Numbered from the stretch's first letter, positions 1 to 9,007 are shown. The stretch is 64,000 bases of DNA from Nocardioides aurantiacus (GCF_003752505.1 NZ_RKHO01000001.1:1860001-1924000), one strand, 5' to 3'. Notes: a model not told the origin generated them from the sequence alone. Translations and numbers: made by a program.

Positions 1-405
1 CGAGCACACGTGCGTTCCATAGACCCGTAAGGCGCATCCCAGGACCACTCGGTGTGGACGTGGCTGTCCGGCGGCAACATCCTCGGATGCTCGTCAGGTC
101 CACCCATGGGATGCATCCTTGCTCACGATGGCGTCCTACCCTCAAGGCTGCCCTGATGCCGCGAACGGTTTGATAGTTAGCGAGGCGTCAACGGGGTTTC
201 CGTCAACTGCGAACCTTGAGCGGACCCGCATCAAGGCTGGCCTGATGAACTAATTCGTCCGGCCAGCAATGTGTTAACGAGGGTTCAATCTTCGCTGATG
301 CGCAACCGTCGCTGGCTGCCGCACCATGCGTCGATCTCACGAACCCGGCCTAGAGCCTTGGTGACGCGGTTCGGCTGAACTGGCGACGCGACCCGCGCGG
401 CCTAG
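1..405. other. Non-coding leader region with a short direct repeat
   Basis: I see no convincing gene in this stretch. It holds an imperfect 17-base direct repeat, TCAAGGCTGCCCTGATG at 142-158 and TCAAGGCTGGCCTGATG at 231-247 (16 of 17 bases identical, 89 bases apart). The role of the repeat is unknown; a regulatory site or a small duplication scar are both possible. Confidence 0.4.
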
Positions 406-966
406 TTAAAAGTGGGCCCCTCGGCATAGCCGGTTCAGCGTCGTCGTGGCGTAGGCCAGAATCTCGTCACTGAACCCTTGAAGTCCGAGGCGGATTTGGT
501 GGTCCGCGTAAACGCGTCGAAGGTCGATGAAGTACGCGCCGTCGTCGTCGTCGCGAACGACGCGGGCCCGCCCAGCCCAGCCCCGGTCTATCAGTTGGTC
601 AGCGATGGCTTCCATGGCTCGCTGTGCGGCGGGGGTGGGCGACAGGGACGCTTTCGAACCGAGGTCAACGTCGGACAGGGCGGGGCCGCTCAGTTCCCAG
701 TCCTGGTCGGCCTCCGGCTCGAAGACCTCCCCGCTGTCTACGGCGCATCCGGAGGCGCTGGCTGGTCGTGGGGAGCGCGTGTTGGTCGGGTCCTTCACGG
801 CGTTGAGGTCGTCCACGGCCACCGAGAGCCGCTTGAGATTGAGGGCCACGCCCTTCTTGTCCGCGACGATCTGGGTGTGGTCACTACCGAACGGTGTGAA
901 GCCGCACCCAGTCACGAGGACGCACATCGCAGCAAGCGCCGATGCTGTCCGCAGAGTCGTCCTCAC
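406..966 (-). CDS. Putative secreted lipoprotein of unknown function
   Basis: The reading frame can be extended upstream, but the GTG at 966 is preferred because it puts a positively charged N-terminus directly before a hydrophobic segment and a lipobox (LVTGC). That is a classic lipoprotein signal peptide, with lipidation expected on the Cys near residue 21. The mature part is polar and about 165 residues long. It has two further cysteines, in an SGCAVDSGE stretch and near the C-terminus (LCRG), that could form an extracytoplasmic disulfide. The product should sit on the outer face of the membrane. No domain was recognised. It resembles the many small actinobacterial lipoproteins of unknown role, five more of which lie in this window. 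Confidence 0.65.
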   Translation of the reverse strand: MRTTLRTASALAAMCVLVTGCGFTPFGSDHTQIVADKKGVALNLKRLSVAVDDLNAVKDPTNTRSPRPASASGCAVDSGEVFEPEADQDWELSGPALSDVDLGSKASLSPTPAAQRAMEAIADQLIDRGWAGRARVVRDDDDGAYFIDLRRVYADHQIRLGLQGFSDEILAYATTTLNRLCRGAHF

Positions 967-1312
967 GACGAGATCGTGGCATGAGACCTCGACAGGACGA
1001 CCCAGAATGCCCAGGGCGGCGCGGCACACGGCACTGGAAAGGCATTCGCCTCGCAGTGCCTGCTACCTAGCCGAAAGAAGGCACTGCGGAGACGGCATGG
1101 TCGTCCGGCGCGCGGCCACCACACCGGCTCGACCGGGTGGATAGGGAGATGGGTAACTTTGCGAAACCCTCGAACCTGGCCGGACGTCATGTTGGGGGGT
1201 GGAGGCCATGTTCCCGGTGGTCGGCTCCGTCTTGCATAGGTGTCGTCCGACACTCCGCGCTCGCAATTAGTACGTCCGAACCGGGGCGGCACCATCGTGC
1301 GAACATGGCGAC

Positions 1313-1702
1313 GTGTTCGTCAGGTACGAATCGCCTACAGCCGGGCCACGGGGTGTGAGCGTGGGCATCTTCGCTCTGGCTAACGGACTTGCCCAGGATG
1401 GCCGTCTGTCGCCTGCAGAGCACATCGAGTGGCGAGCGGGGAACGACTGGTACGAGGCCGCGTTCACCGATCCCACGACAGTCGATCCGTCCATTTACGA
1501 CCGGGCGATCAACCCGACGGCGACTGCCTGGTTCAAGGTGTCCGCCACACATCTGACCGACCGGCTTCAGCGCTACCTCGACATTTTGCAGACCCACGGT
1601 GTCGCCTGCGTTCGAGTCGAGTCCGTCAACCCCGGTCGCATCATCTACGAGGACACTGACCAGGTCGTGGTCGTCACCGATACTGCGCAGGTCGTCGACT
1701 AG
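1313..1702 (+). CDS. Conserved hypothetical protein
   Basis: A 129-residue soluble protein with GC-rich third positions. The pattern GIFALANGLAQ, an acidic WRAGNDWYEAAF stretch, NPTATAWFKVSATHL and a C-terminal IIYEDTDQVVVV match a small conserved actinobacterial family that I recognise by pattern but which has no assigned function. There is no signal peptide or membrane segment. The start is GTG at 1313, since no in-frame ATG gives a better N-terminus. It stands alone between two intergenic gaps. Confidence 0.7.
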   Translation: MFVRYESPTAGPRGVSVGIFALANGLAQDGRLSPAEHIEWRAGNDWYEAAFTDPTTVDPSIYDRAINPTATAWFKVSATHLTDRLQRYLDILQTHGVACVRVESVNPGRIIYEDTDQVVVVTDTAQVVD

Positions 1703-1947
1703 GGGGACCCTCAAGCCTCACCGTCCGCCGCCCCTCCGTTCCGGGGGACAGCACCCCGGCAATTCGCTCTCCGGTGAACCCAGGGATGAAGTCCTTGTCG
1801 TCCCTGTTCCGGTCAAGTTGACGCCCTCGAATGGAGACTCCCGCGCGTGATCTCCAACGAGGCCGTGAAGGTCACTGTCGAGCCTCTGGGGCCCTGCCCG
1901 AACCACCCCTACGCTTAGGTGCCACACCAGTCCGAAGGGGGCACCAC

Positions 1948-2139
1948 ATGACCGTTTTCTGGATCATCGTCGCCGTGACCTGCGTCGGACTCGTCTTCCT
2001 CGCCGTGCGTGAGCGACGCGCCGGACGCCGGGTCTCCCCCGACGCGATTCAGCAGCGGCGCGACGACACGTTCCGGATGCGCACCGGGGCCGACTACTAC
2101 CAGAGCAGCATGCCGAAGAAGGACCCCAACCGACGCTGA
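1948..2139 (+). CDS. Small single-span membrane protein
   Basis: A 63-residue protein starting at ATG 1948, with a purine-rich ribosome-binding site (GAAGGGGG) 7-15 bases upstream. Residues 1-20 form one hydrophobic helix (VFWIIVAVTCVGLVFLAV), followed by an arginine-rich stop-transfer stretch (RERRAGRR) and a charged cytoplasmic tail ending in KKDPNRR. Topology is probably N-out, C-in. The frame runs open upstream to 1831, but that extension lacks a good start and is not needed. Function unknown. Confidence 0.7.
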   Translation: MTVFWIIVAVTCVGLVFLAVRERRAGRRVSPDAIQQRRDDTFRMRTGADYYQSSMPKKDPNRR

Positions 2140-2194
2140 CGCAGAACGGGCTGCGCGGGCATGCAGTCGGTGAGCCGGTGCGTCAGGCTCTGGC

Positions 2195-2602
2195 TCACGC
2201 CGAGTTTGGTTTGACCGTGATGAAGGCTTCGATGGGGTTGCCGCCAAGCGCGACCATCACCAGGGCGGCGTCGAGGCTCGCCTGGTCGACTGGGTCGCTT
2301 GGCCAGCAATGTCTCATCCAGCCGTTGAAGACGGCCAACCCGCTATATCGACGTATGCGATGCCCGGGAAAAAAGTCGACCCAGCCCGTTGACGCTTTCG
2401 GGGTGAGTCCCGGCAGGTGCCCGGAGAACATCTCGCCCCTATCAAATGACACGGCGGCAAACTGCTTGGAACGCGTCGGTTTGCACGACGCGCATCTCGT
2501 GCGTATCAGGTCAGGCGCGGTTTGGAGGTCCGAGATGATGGTGCACCCATTGATGCGCCACTCCCCCACCCGGCTCACGGCCCCTACCGTAGAGGTGGAC
2601 AC
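2195..2602 (-). CDS. Hypothetical protein
   Basis: A 135-residue frame beginning with GTG at 2602. Third positions are GC-rich and the protein looks soluble, with a CxxC pair (RTRCASCKPTRSKQF) that could bind metal. The C-terminal half (LDAALVMVALGGNPIEAFITV) looks like an ordinary globular sequence. I do not recognise a family. The opposite strand is open over part of it, but with poorer composition. Confidence 0.5.
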   Translation of the reverse strand: MSTSTVGAVSRVGEWRINGCTIISDLQTAPDLIRTRCASCKPTRSKQFAAVSFDRGEMFSGHLPGLTPKASTGWVDFFPGHRIRRYSGLAVFNGWMRHCWPSDPVDQASLDAALVMVALGGNPIEAFITVKPNSA

Positions 2603-2758
2603 TCGGCGGCGCAGCGCACGAACACACTGGTGCCTGCGCGAGGGGTCAATCAGGGCGCGTTGGGGGCGCTGTTTCGCAGCCGGTGATAGGCACCGCCGTG
2701 GGCGGCCTTCTCGGTACGTACGCGCGTTGCTCTCAAGGAGCGGGCGACATCCGGGGCG

Positions 2759-3376
2759 TTACCGACGGTTCCGCTCCCATGGCGCGTCTTCGCCATAAGC
2801 CACCCGGCGCACTAGGTCAGGTAGGGCGGCTTCTAGCGCCTCGGCTGCGGTGTTTGAGCACCCGATGGAGAACTCGATCTCTTCGTCGACTTCGCATGCG
2901 AGGCACCAGGCGTGGTCTGCGGGCCACACCAGGTCTGGCTCGACGTCGTGACTGGTGTCTGGTTTGCCGATGGCGTCCGCCCAGATGGTCTGTGCTGCGT
3001 AGCGCATGGCCGACACGGGACCGGCGTAGAGGAACATGAGCGCGTTCGGGAGGGGCACGCGTGGCGCGTCCGGCTCGGGGCCGAGGTTGTATCCCTCCCA
3101 CATGGCCACGTAGGCGTTGTCGGGGGTGTTGGTGTGACCCGTCAGCACATGAAGCGCGGTCGCCATGGCGTTGACGTTGGCGGCTGGCCCGAGGCCGATT
3201 GGTCCCACCGGGTCGATGGGAAGTCGCAGGTAGGTGTCGAACCCGGGCGGGCCGTACCGAAGAACGGTCGGCCCGTCACCTGCCCTGGCTGCATCCAGTA
3301 GCCAATCGGCGGGTGTGGCGTCAGCGGCAGGACGCAGGATTGGCACGCGGCCCAGTGTGTCGGACTGACGAGTCAC
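2759..3376 (-). CDS. Hypothetical protein, parent of a decayed duplicate downstream
   Basis: The frame is open from 3544, but the first 56 residues look non-native (arginine/serine-rich). GTG at 3376, giving VTRQSDTLGRVPILRPA, is my preferred start, for about 205 residues. The C-terminus has a CLACEVDEEIEFSIGCS stretch with three cysteines and an acidic surface. The segment covering residues of about 10-60 is repeated in degenerate form at 4080-4265. It may be an immunity- or SMI-like accessory protein, but no signature family motif is certain and function is unknown. Confidence 0.6.
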   Translation of the reverse strand: MTRQSDTLGRVPILRPAADATPADWLLDAARAGDGPTVLRYGPPGFDTYLRLPIDPVGPIGLGPAANVNAMATALHVLTGHTNTPDNAYVAMWEGYNLGPEPDAPRVPLPNALMFLYAGPVSAMRYAAQTIWADAIGKPDTSHDVEPDLVWPADHAWCLACEVDEEIEFSIGCSNTAAEALEAALPDLVRRVAYGEDAPWERNRR

Positions 3377-3544
3377 GACCTGGACGTGCAGTTCCGCGCG
3401 CCCCAGAGGTTGTCTGGCGGGCCCCACCGTTATCGAGCAAGACCAAGCAGGCTGCCTGGCCCCGCTGGCAGCCGTTCCGGCGACGCGACACCAACTCTCA
3501 GGCGAACGGGGAGTCGGGCCGAAACGCGTACGGTGTCCCGGCAA

Positions 3545-3931
3545 CTAATGGTGGACGTCAATGTCGACCAGGTAACCCTCGAATGACAGACCACGGCGTT
3601 CGGCCTCGGGATACCAGCCGTCAGCCTTCCCAACATCGACTATCCGTGCACTCCCCGGGATTGGGATTGGCACTTCAGAGTCATCCGGGGAGGGCGCATA
3701 TTTGATGCTCATGGCGCGGATGCGTCTCACTGTGGCCGAAGTGACCGGAGCACCGTCGGGTGCATCATGATGGTCCTCTTGACGGTCGACCTGGGCTGCC
3801 AGTTCTTTGCCTATTGCAGGCACTAACCAGTCGACGTCTGGATGTTCGTGGAGATTCCAAGTGACATCGCGGCCAGCCCGGAACTTCTTCCCGCAGCACT
3901 GCATCTGCCACGCCTCGACCCATACGAGCAT
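3545..3931 (-). CDS. DUF6578-like protein
   Basis: A 128-residue protein whose start at 3931 gives MLVWVEAWQMQCCGKKF, matching the characteristic N-terminus of DUF6578 proteins (a WVE(S/A)WQMQCCG motif followed by a V-T-W strand). The frame is open further upstream, but those residues are the degenerate duplicate of the neighbouring gene. The CC pair at about residues 12-13 is the conserved feature. The C-terminal part is a hydrophilic alpha/beta sequence ending in VDIDVHH. Biochemical function is unknown; family members are small cytoplasmic proteins of actinomycetes. Confidence 0.75.
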   Translation of the reverse strand: MLVWVEAWQMQCCGKKFRAGRDVTWNLHEHPDVDWLVPAIGKELAAQVDRQEDHHDAPDGAPVTSATVRRIRAMSIKYAPSPDDSEVPIPIPGSARIVDVGKADGWYPEAERRGLSFEGYLVDIDVHH

Positions 3932-4079
3932 GCACGACGGTACATCGTGGCAGTCGTCGTAGAGATGAATCCTTCGGAGCCGCGCGCACGTCGCGACCGG
4001 CGAATGCTGTGACGCCGGGGTGCGGGCGTGGGTGCGGGTGCGGGTGGCACCTGAGCACATCGTGGTCACCACGGCGGGT

Positions 4080-4265
4080 GGAACGGCGGCTAACCCCCGT
4101 ATTGACTGGTGCCACCGGATCGACGGCAAGCCGCAGTTCACTACCGAACCAGAGTGGGCGGTACCGAGGAACAGTCGGTCGGTCACCAAACCCGGCCTAC
4201 ATCTAGGCCCGGTTGACGAGTGGGGCGTCGAGGCAGGACGCAGGGCTGGGCACGCGGTCATTGCG
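4080..4265 (-). pseudogene. Degenerate duplicate of part of the 2759-3376 gene
   Basis: The DNA here aligns base by base with about 3195-3345: ATTG/GGTCCCACCGG, the GTACCGA(A/G)GAACNGTCGG core and GGCAGGACGCAG are shared in the same order and spacing. Read on the minus strand, fragments of the parent protein appear in different frames (VPSPASC against VPILRPA; PSIRW against LPIDPV), with stops and small indels. This is a decayed tandem copy lying between the DUF6578-like gene and the CPCC gene. Confidence 0.65.
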
Positions 4266-4406
4266 GCAAAGGACGCCACGACCGCCCGACGGGCAGGCCG
4301 CGCATAGAGGGAGGTTGTGACATTGGAGGTCGGGTCGCGCCCCTGCTGCGAGGCCATCCGCCAAAGTCTCTTCTGACCACGGTCGCGAGGCATCAGACTC
4401 GACTGC

Positions 4407-5048
4407 ATGTACGCGTGTCCCTGCTGTGGCTATAAGACGCTGCCGGGCAGCGGCGAGTACGACCTGTGTCCGGTGTGCTGGTGGGAAGACGAAGGCGGCA
4501 TCGAGCCGTGGGAGTTCAGTGGACCAAACGGTCAGACGCTGGTCGAGGCTCAGCAGGCGTTTCTCGCGGAGACGCTTGCCTATCGTCGTCGCCCGGGGAA
4601 GGTTCGGGCCCCGAAGAGGCGAGAGGCGCGCGACCCAGACTGGTCGCCCCTCGAACTGACGGATGAGTTGTGGGCGCGGGCACGTCGAGCAGCGGCGGAC
4701 CAACGACTCCGTTGGGAGGAAGAGGATCGCCGGTACGACCAGGAGGTTGCGGACGATCCGGAGGGGCCGTTCAAGGAGTACAACGCCGGAGTGCGGCTCA
4801 TCGCGACCAACGCTGCGTCGAAGACCCACCGGCAGGTGAAGCAGGAGTTGACGGACCTAGTTAATGAGCACGACGTGGGACTCCCGGCGGCCTTCGTCGA
4901 CCTGCAATCGCGGCTCATCATCGACGACCACTTCTACCGTCGCCACCCGTTCCACGCCGCCTGGTGGATGCTGCGGTTCGCTCGCCCCGGCTCGGTCCAG
5001 CAGCATTGGGCGATGCTTCGAACCGGGCATGTCAATCTCGCTGGCTGA
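4407..5048 (+). CDS. CPCC-family cysteine-rich protein
   Basis: A 213-residue protein opening with MYACPCCGYKTL, followed by YDLCPVCWWEDEG. These are the two CxxC pairs of the cysteine-rich CPCC domain (residues 4-27), expected to bind one zinc ion. After the usual GPNGQTLVEAQQAF continuation of that domain comes a long charged helical region, then a C-terminal part (residues of about 135-213: TDLVNEHDVGLPAAFVDLQ) not typical of the short CPCC proteins. The product is soluble. Role unknown, but CPCC proteins are often found singly in accessory regions. Confidence 0.8.
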   Translation: MYACPCCGYKTLPGSGEYDLCPVCWWEDEGGIEPWEFSGPNGQTLVEAQQAFLAETLAYRRRPGKVRAPKRREARDPDWSPLELTDELWARARRAAADQRLRWEEEDRRYDQEVADDPEGPFKEYNAGVRLIATNAASKTHRQVKQELTDLVNEHDVGLPAAFVDLQSRLIIDDHFYRRHPFHAAWWMLRFARPGSVQQHWAMLRTGHVNLAG

Positions 5049-5098
5049 ACCTGCTCAGACGAGTCAGCAACGAGACCTGCTGTATGACTATCGAGTCT

Positions 5099-5605
5099 TC
5101 AGTCGTTGCCGTAGCGGGCGAACGTGGTGGGTGTGCTGTCGAGGTTGTCTTCCAGTGTGCTGAGGTTGACCACGGTCGACTCCCCGTTGGCGCGGGTGAT
5201 GGTCACGAGCGACTCGTATGACTCTGGGCTGCCTTCGGGTTTGAAGCCTGACCCGTCCTTCTTGGTGAGGACGCAGATCGCGACTCGCTCGGTGGGTGGT
5301 GCGTCGACGAGGCTGGCCGAGAATGTGGCCCAGTCTCTTTCGGGGACTTCTAAGACCCATCTCTTGACTCGGGCTAGCGGGACGACGGTGGCCCGGTCGA
5401 CGTTGATGTTGGAGCGTGGGGTTCGTCGGGCCCCGTGCAGGCACATTTCGTCGGGCGCGTCGAGCGAGGCGATCGTGGGTTCGCTGTTGGGTTCGTCAGT
5501 CGAGGCTGAGGAGCATCCGCCGAGAAGCAGAGGGCTTGCGATCAGGAGGGAAAGAGGCAGAGCGACCACGCGGAGTGCCTCGCTCGCCAGCCCGTCCCCG
5601 TCCAT
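5099..5605 (-). CDS. Putative lipoprotein
   Basis: A 168-residue protein with a 30-residue signal peptide ending in the lipobox LLGGCSS, then a Ser/Thr/Glu-rich linker. The mature domain contains CLHGARR and a late ICVLTKKDGSGF segment, so a disulfide between the two cysteines is plausible. The start at 5605 gives an N-terminus longer than ideal; a later start may be used. It is predicted to be anchored on the outer membrane face. Family not recognised. Confidence 0.65.
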   Translation of the reverse strand: MDGDGLASEALRVVALPLSLLIASPLLLGGCSSASTDEPNSEPTIASLDAPDEMCLHGARRTPRSNINVDRATVVPLARVKRWVLEVPERDWATFSASLVDAPPTERVAICVLTKKDGSGFKPEGSPESYESLVTITRANGESTVVNLSTLEDNLDSTPTTFARYGND

Positions 5606-5715
5606 GCGGCCATCGTGACAGTTCGTGGGCGCTGGCAGGGAAGGTCGTTGAGGTCGCTGTCGTCAGGTGCTGTAGACCCACCGGATGCGGCATAGGTGGC
5701 CGCGCTGTTCTGACT

Positions 5716-5753
5716 AACCGCACCGCACCGCACAGCACCGCACCGCACCGCAC
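5716..5753. repeat. Short tandem repeat of CACCG/CGCAC pentamers
   Basis: The sequence reads as consecutive CACCG units with one interruption (ACAGCACCG). The tract lies 110-150 bases upstream of the 5605 lipoprotein start and so may overlap its promoter region. Such pentamer tracts are prone to length change by slippage. Confidence 0.6.
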
Positions 5754-5822
5754 TGGGCATTCACCGGCCACAGCGGAGACTGCTGAGCCCGGCGCGTCTC
5801 TGACCCTCACCCAGGCAATCGG

Positions 5823-6497
5823 TTACTGGCTGGCTGCGGTCTCGTAGGCCTTGGCTTGGGCCTTGAGGAGGGTGGTGACTTCGTCGGCGTTCGCGTTCAT
5901 GAGCCCTCCCCCGCCCGTGTTGATGAGGGTGGGTCCAACGAGCGCGAAGTTTTGGAGGAGCACGGTGTCGTCGGCGGTGATCTTGATGCCGACGGCTCCG
6001 TCGCCGACCTTGGGGGCCGACATGGGCGAGTAGGTCAGTTGGGTGCCTTGGTAGGTCTCGCCGGTGCAGGTTTCCAGGGCATCAGTGAGCGCGGTGAACG
6101 CAGCCTTGGCCTCATCGGCGTTCGCGTACTGGCGCAGGCCTACACGGAGCAGTTCGGCGGACAGGCCGCCGCCCTTGGTGAAGTCGCGAGAGACGTAGTT
6201 CTTCTCGGTGAAGGGCTGCTCGTAGTCGCAGAACGTCTTGTTGGTGGCCCGGTTGGGGTCGGGTGGGTCTTGGGCGTAGCCGGGCGGCAGATCCTGCACC
6301 CCGAGAAGGGCCTTGGTGAGGGCCGGTTTGCCGAGGACCCGAAACTCGGGGGCGGCTGGCTTAGTGGGTTCGGCCTTCGTGGTGGTGTCACCACTTGCGG
6401 AGCCGTCGGCCCTGTCGGGCGTTTCGCTGCCGCCCCCGCAACCGCTCAGACAGAGGGCTGCGGCGATGAGAGAGGTGGTCGTCCGAGATAGGCGCAT
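5823..6497 (-). CDS. Sensor-domain-like secreted lipoprotein
   Basis: Starting at ATG 6497, this 224-residue protein has a textbook lipoprotein signal (MRLSRTTTSLIAAALCLSGC), then a low-complexity linker rich in Gly, Asp, Thr and Pro. The mature domain has a DLPPGYAQDP motif, a conserved-looking cysteine pair (FCDYEQPF and LETCTGETYQG) and a C-terminal QAKAYETA helix. This arrangement resembles the extracellular PknH-type sensor domain found in many actinobacterial lipoproteins. No kinase is attached, so it is a stand-alone exported version. The upstream open frame to 6821 is not part of the gene. Confidence 0.7.
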   Translation of the reverse strand: MRLSRTTTSLIAAALCLSGCGGGSETPDRADGSASGDTTTKAEPTKPAAPEFRVLGKPALTKALLGVQDLPPGYAQDPPDPNRATNKTFCDYEQPFTEKNYVSRDFTKGGGLSAELLRVGLRQYANADEAKAAFTALTDALETCTGETYQGTQLTYSPMSAPKVGDGAVGIKITADDTVLLQNFALVGPTLINTGGGGLMNANADEVTTLLKAQAKAYETAASQ

Positions 6498-6616
6498 CAC
6501 GTTGTGACCTTTACACGTAGTTGAGCACGGCGGGCGCTCCATACCGCGTCCGTGAGATGGAGGCCTCGCGGGCGGCCACGTCGGAGATCTCGAACTTTGA
6601 CTGGAAACTGTTCGCG

Positions 6617-7177
6617 TCAGAGGCGCGGTGGCCCATCGGACCAGTCGGCGGCGAGCAACCTGTTGATGAGTTCCTCGTACTGGGCGCGGTCGAAGGTCAG
6701 ACGAAGCAGTTCGATCGGCTGCGCCGTTTGGTGAAAGGGCTCGTAGGTCACCTGCAACCCGACGTCCTGCCACTCGACGGTTCCGGCGGTCACCTCGACA
6801 CGGGTGCTCACCGCACCGCAATCAAGGTCTCCGCACTCGCACGAGAGCAGCACGACCCGGCCATCTTCGAAAGCCGACCCAGTGAATGCGTAAGGGGTGC
6901 CGCGCAGGCGAAGGAGGCGGTGGATGCGGCTGCGATCGAAGCGTGGGACAAAGACGGGTAGTGGCATCTCGTCCCCGCGCAAGCGGCGGAGGTTTCCGAC
7001 CCGGAGCGCATCGGCATCTGCGCGCCCAGCGTCGAGCAGGGTGCTCCCCCAAACTGGGTGGAGGGTTTGCAGCAAGTCACCGTCTACCGTCCAGTCCAAC
7101 CGTGGGTCCTTGGCCCAAGGCTGCGGGCGTTCATAGCGTCGCTCGGTGTTTACGGGTTGAACCCCCAGCAGGTGCAC
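6617..7177 (-). CDS. Conserved protein with a CxCGx3C motif
   Basis: A 186-residue soluble protein. The core motif LLSCECGDLDCG (about residues 110-121) is followed by a V-TVEWQDVGL strand pair and then LTFDRAQYEELINRLLAADW. The same order (hydrophobic strand, CxCGx3C, TVxWxD, LxFxxxQY...W) occurs in the protein at 12548-13225, so the two belong to one superfamily. The cysteine cluster suggests metal binding. I know relatives only as uncharacterised actinobacterial proteins. Confidence 0.7.
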   Translation of the reverse strand: MHLLGVQPVNTERRYERPQPWAKDPRLDWTVDGDLLQTLHPVWGSTLLDAGRADADALRVGNLRRLRGDEMPLPVFVPRFDRSRIHRLLRLRGTPYAFTGSAFEDGRVVLLSCECGDLDCGAVSTRVEVTAGTVEWQDVGLQVTYEPFHQTAQPIELLRLTFDRAQYEELINRLLAADWSDGPPRL

Positions 7178-7543
7178 AGTCGCAGAGTAGGCGGCTTCGC
7201 TGAGTGAGCAACCTTCAGCGCGACGTCATGCGACGGCTCATCGCAGCGCTCTTAGGCCGGTCATCCGGAATTGCGACGCCTATTGTCGGCGATGCCCTGT
7301 TCTGCCGCGCAAGGCTTTGAGACGAAGTGTCGTAGCGGTGTGGAGACCCGGCGTATTCCTATCTGCTTGCCGACAGTCGATAGCGGGCAACGGTTAGACC
7401 TGAGGACACGGTGGATGACGCATCGTGGCCTCGACGCCACCAACGACTGCGTCAGGTTGTCAACGTCCAGGCCCACAGCCATAGGAGTTCACAATTTCAC
7501 CGATGCGGCCCGAACTACCGGGGGCTGCCAATAACCTCAGGTC
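7178..7543. other. Intergenic stretch without a recognised gene
   Basis: Several short frames cross this stretch on both strands, but none has a convincing start, composition or protein pattern. The left part must hold the promoter of the minus-strand CxCG protein and the right part that of the DUF732-like lipoprotein. Confidence 0.4.
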
Positions 7544-7879
7544 GTGCGTGTTTCATCGGCGACCTGCGGGCTATTCGTGACGTTGACGTTGGCCGCGCTG
7601 TCAGCGTGCGGCTGGCCGGGCGCGGGTCGAGTCCCTCTCGAAGATGAGAAAGCGTTCCTCGATGCGGCTCGCGAGAAGGTTCAGAGCGCACGCGAGTACG
7701 GCAATGGCGACCTTGTGGAGATGGCCGAGCGGGTTTGTTACATGGCCGCTGTCCCTCAGGGCGCACGCCTGATCGGCGATGAGTATGGCGGCATCGCAAC
7801 CAGGGACCGTGAACTCCTCGCCTACATCTCCCTCACGGAGGGCTGCCCCATAGCCGGAGGAACGACAGACAGATTATGA
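7544..7879 (+). CDS. Small DUF732-like secreted lipoprotein
   Basis: A 111-residue protein starting with GTG at 7544. Its signal peptide ends in the lipobox ALSAC. The mature part runs DEKAFLDAAREKV, then AERVCYMAAV and ends LTEGCP. The F-L helix, a mid-domain VC and a terminal C-P match the layout of DUF732 exported proteins, in which the two cysteines form a disulfide. Function unknown. Confidence 0.65.
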   Translation: MRVSSATCGLFVTLTLAALSACGWPGAGRVPLEDEKAFLDAAREKVQSAREYGNGDLVEMAERVCYMAAVPQGARLIGDEYGGIATRDRELLAYISLTEGCPIAGGTTDRL

Positions 7880-7987
7880 AGGTCTAGAAGCGTCAGGACG
7901 TGACGGCCCTAGCCAGTTTTTTTGAGGGCGTCGCGTGCTGGCCAGAGCGGTCAGTCCAGTAGGAGGCGGGGGCGTACTGTCCACGTC

Positions 7988-8521
7988 GTGTCTTTTCTTG
8001 GACCAGTGTCCTGGCCACCCGCGCCCATCCGGACTGAAAGTCTTACGGTCAGGCCACCTAGGGCTGAAGACCGGACCGGCTTCATTGAGTTGCTGTGCTC
8101 AGATGAGGTCCGCGAGTACCTCGGCGGGCCCCTTCTGCGTGGCGACGTAGAACGCGACTTACCTGCCACGCCAGGGAATCTCCCTGGCATTTTCGCTATC
8201 GAGGCGGACGGACAGTTCGTCGGCAGCGTGACACTGGACCGACGTGACCCCGAACGTCCCGGCCATCTCTCGGAAGGCGGCAACGAGGTTGAGGTCAGTT
8301 ACACCCTCCTTCCCGCTTACTGGGGAAGGGGTTATGCGACCGAGGCCGTCGGAGGCGTCCTGGAGTGGGCAGAGCGTGCCCTCCCCGGCGAACCTGTCCT
8401 GTTGTGCACCCAGTTGGCAAACGCTGCTTCGATGCGTTTGGCCGCTCGGCTCGGCTTCGTCCAGCAAAACCGGTTTTCGGAGTTTGACGCTGAGCAGTGG
8501 TTGGGGGTCTACAGACCCTAG
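7988..8521 (+). CDS. GNAT-family N-acetyltransferase (RimJ/RimL type)
   Basis: The preferred start is GTG at 7988; the frame is open upstream but that part is arginine-rich and lacks family similarity. The roughly 177-residue product has TESLTVRPPRAEDRTGF (the usual RimL-like N-terminal strand), GQFVGSVTLDRR, then the acetyl-CoA-binding segment LLPAYWGRGYATEAVGG and the C-terminal NAASMRLAARLGFVQQNRF. It should transfer an acetyl group from acetyl-CoA to a protein N-terminus or a small amine; the substrate cannot be told from sequence. It is monocistronic. Confidence 0.85.
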   Translation: MSFLGPVSWPPAPIRTESLTVRPPRAEDRTGFIELLCSDEVREYLGGPLLRGDVERDLPATPGNLPGIFAIEADGQFVGSVTLDRRDPERPGHLSEGGNEVEVSYTLLPAYWGRGYATEAVGGVLEWAERALPGEPVLLCTQLANAASMRLAARLGFVQQNRFSEFDAEQWLGVYRP

Positions 8522-8671
8522 ACAGCGCGCACCCGTCACACCGGCGTTTCCTAATTGGCTCAGGCTTTCTCGGGCTGGCGGTGGGCGTGGGCATCGGCGG
8601 GAATTGCCAGACACAACTACAGTGGCGGATGTCCGCCACCACGAGTACGAACGACTTCATAGGAGAGCCAC

Positions 8672-9007
8672 ATGGCACAGAGGACGGTAGTCACGCTTGT
8701 CGACGACCTCGACGGAACCGAGATCGACGACGGAGAGGGTGAGACCGTGACATTTGCGCTGGACGGCCAGACCTACACGATCGACCTCACCAGCAGTAAT
8801 GCGGAGAAGTTGCGGAGCGCCCTACAGGCTTACGTTGCAGCGGGAACGCGGCTCTCGGGCGGACGGCGTGGGAGCCGCCCTACCAGCGCCTCTTCCGGGC
8901 CGAAGGCCAGCGAAGTGCGCGCGTGGGCAACAGCGCAAGGGATCGACGTTCCCGCACGCGGTCGTATTCCGCAGCAGGTCAAAGACCAGTACGAAGCCGC
9001 GCAGTAG
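8672..9007 (+). CDS. lsr2: Lsr2-family nucleoid-associated xenogeneic silencer
   Basis: A 111-residue protein with a full Lsr2 layout. The N-terminal oligomerisation domain begins MAQRTVVTLVDDLDG, with a FALDGQTYTIDL strand and a KLRSALQAYVAAG helix. A basic linker follows (GGRRGSRP), then the C-terminal DNA-binding domain (SEVRAWATAQGIDVPARGRIPQQV). The RGR hook that inserts into the minor groove of AT-rich DNA is present. An AGGAGAG ribosome-binding site lies 5-11 bases upstream of the ATG. The family bridges and silences AT-rich, often horizontally acquired DNA. It has no operon partners here. Being in an accessory region, it may be a second Lsr2 copy rather than the genome's main one. Confidence 0.95.
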   Translation: MAQRTVVTLVDDLDGTEIDDGEGETVTFALDGQTYTIDLTSSNAEKLRSALQAYVAAGTRLSGGRRGSRPTSASSGPKASEVRAWATAQGIDVPARGRIPQQVKDQYEAAQ

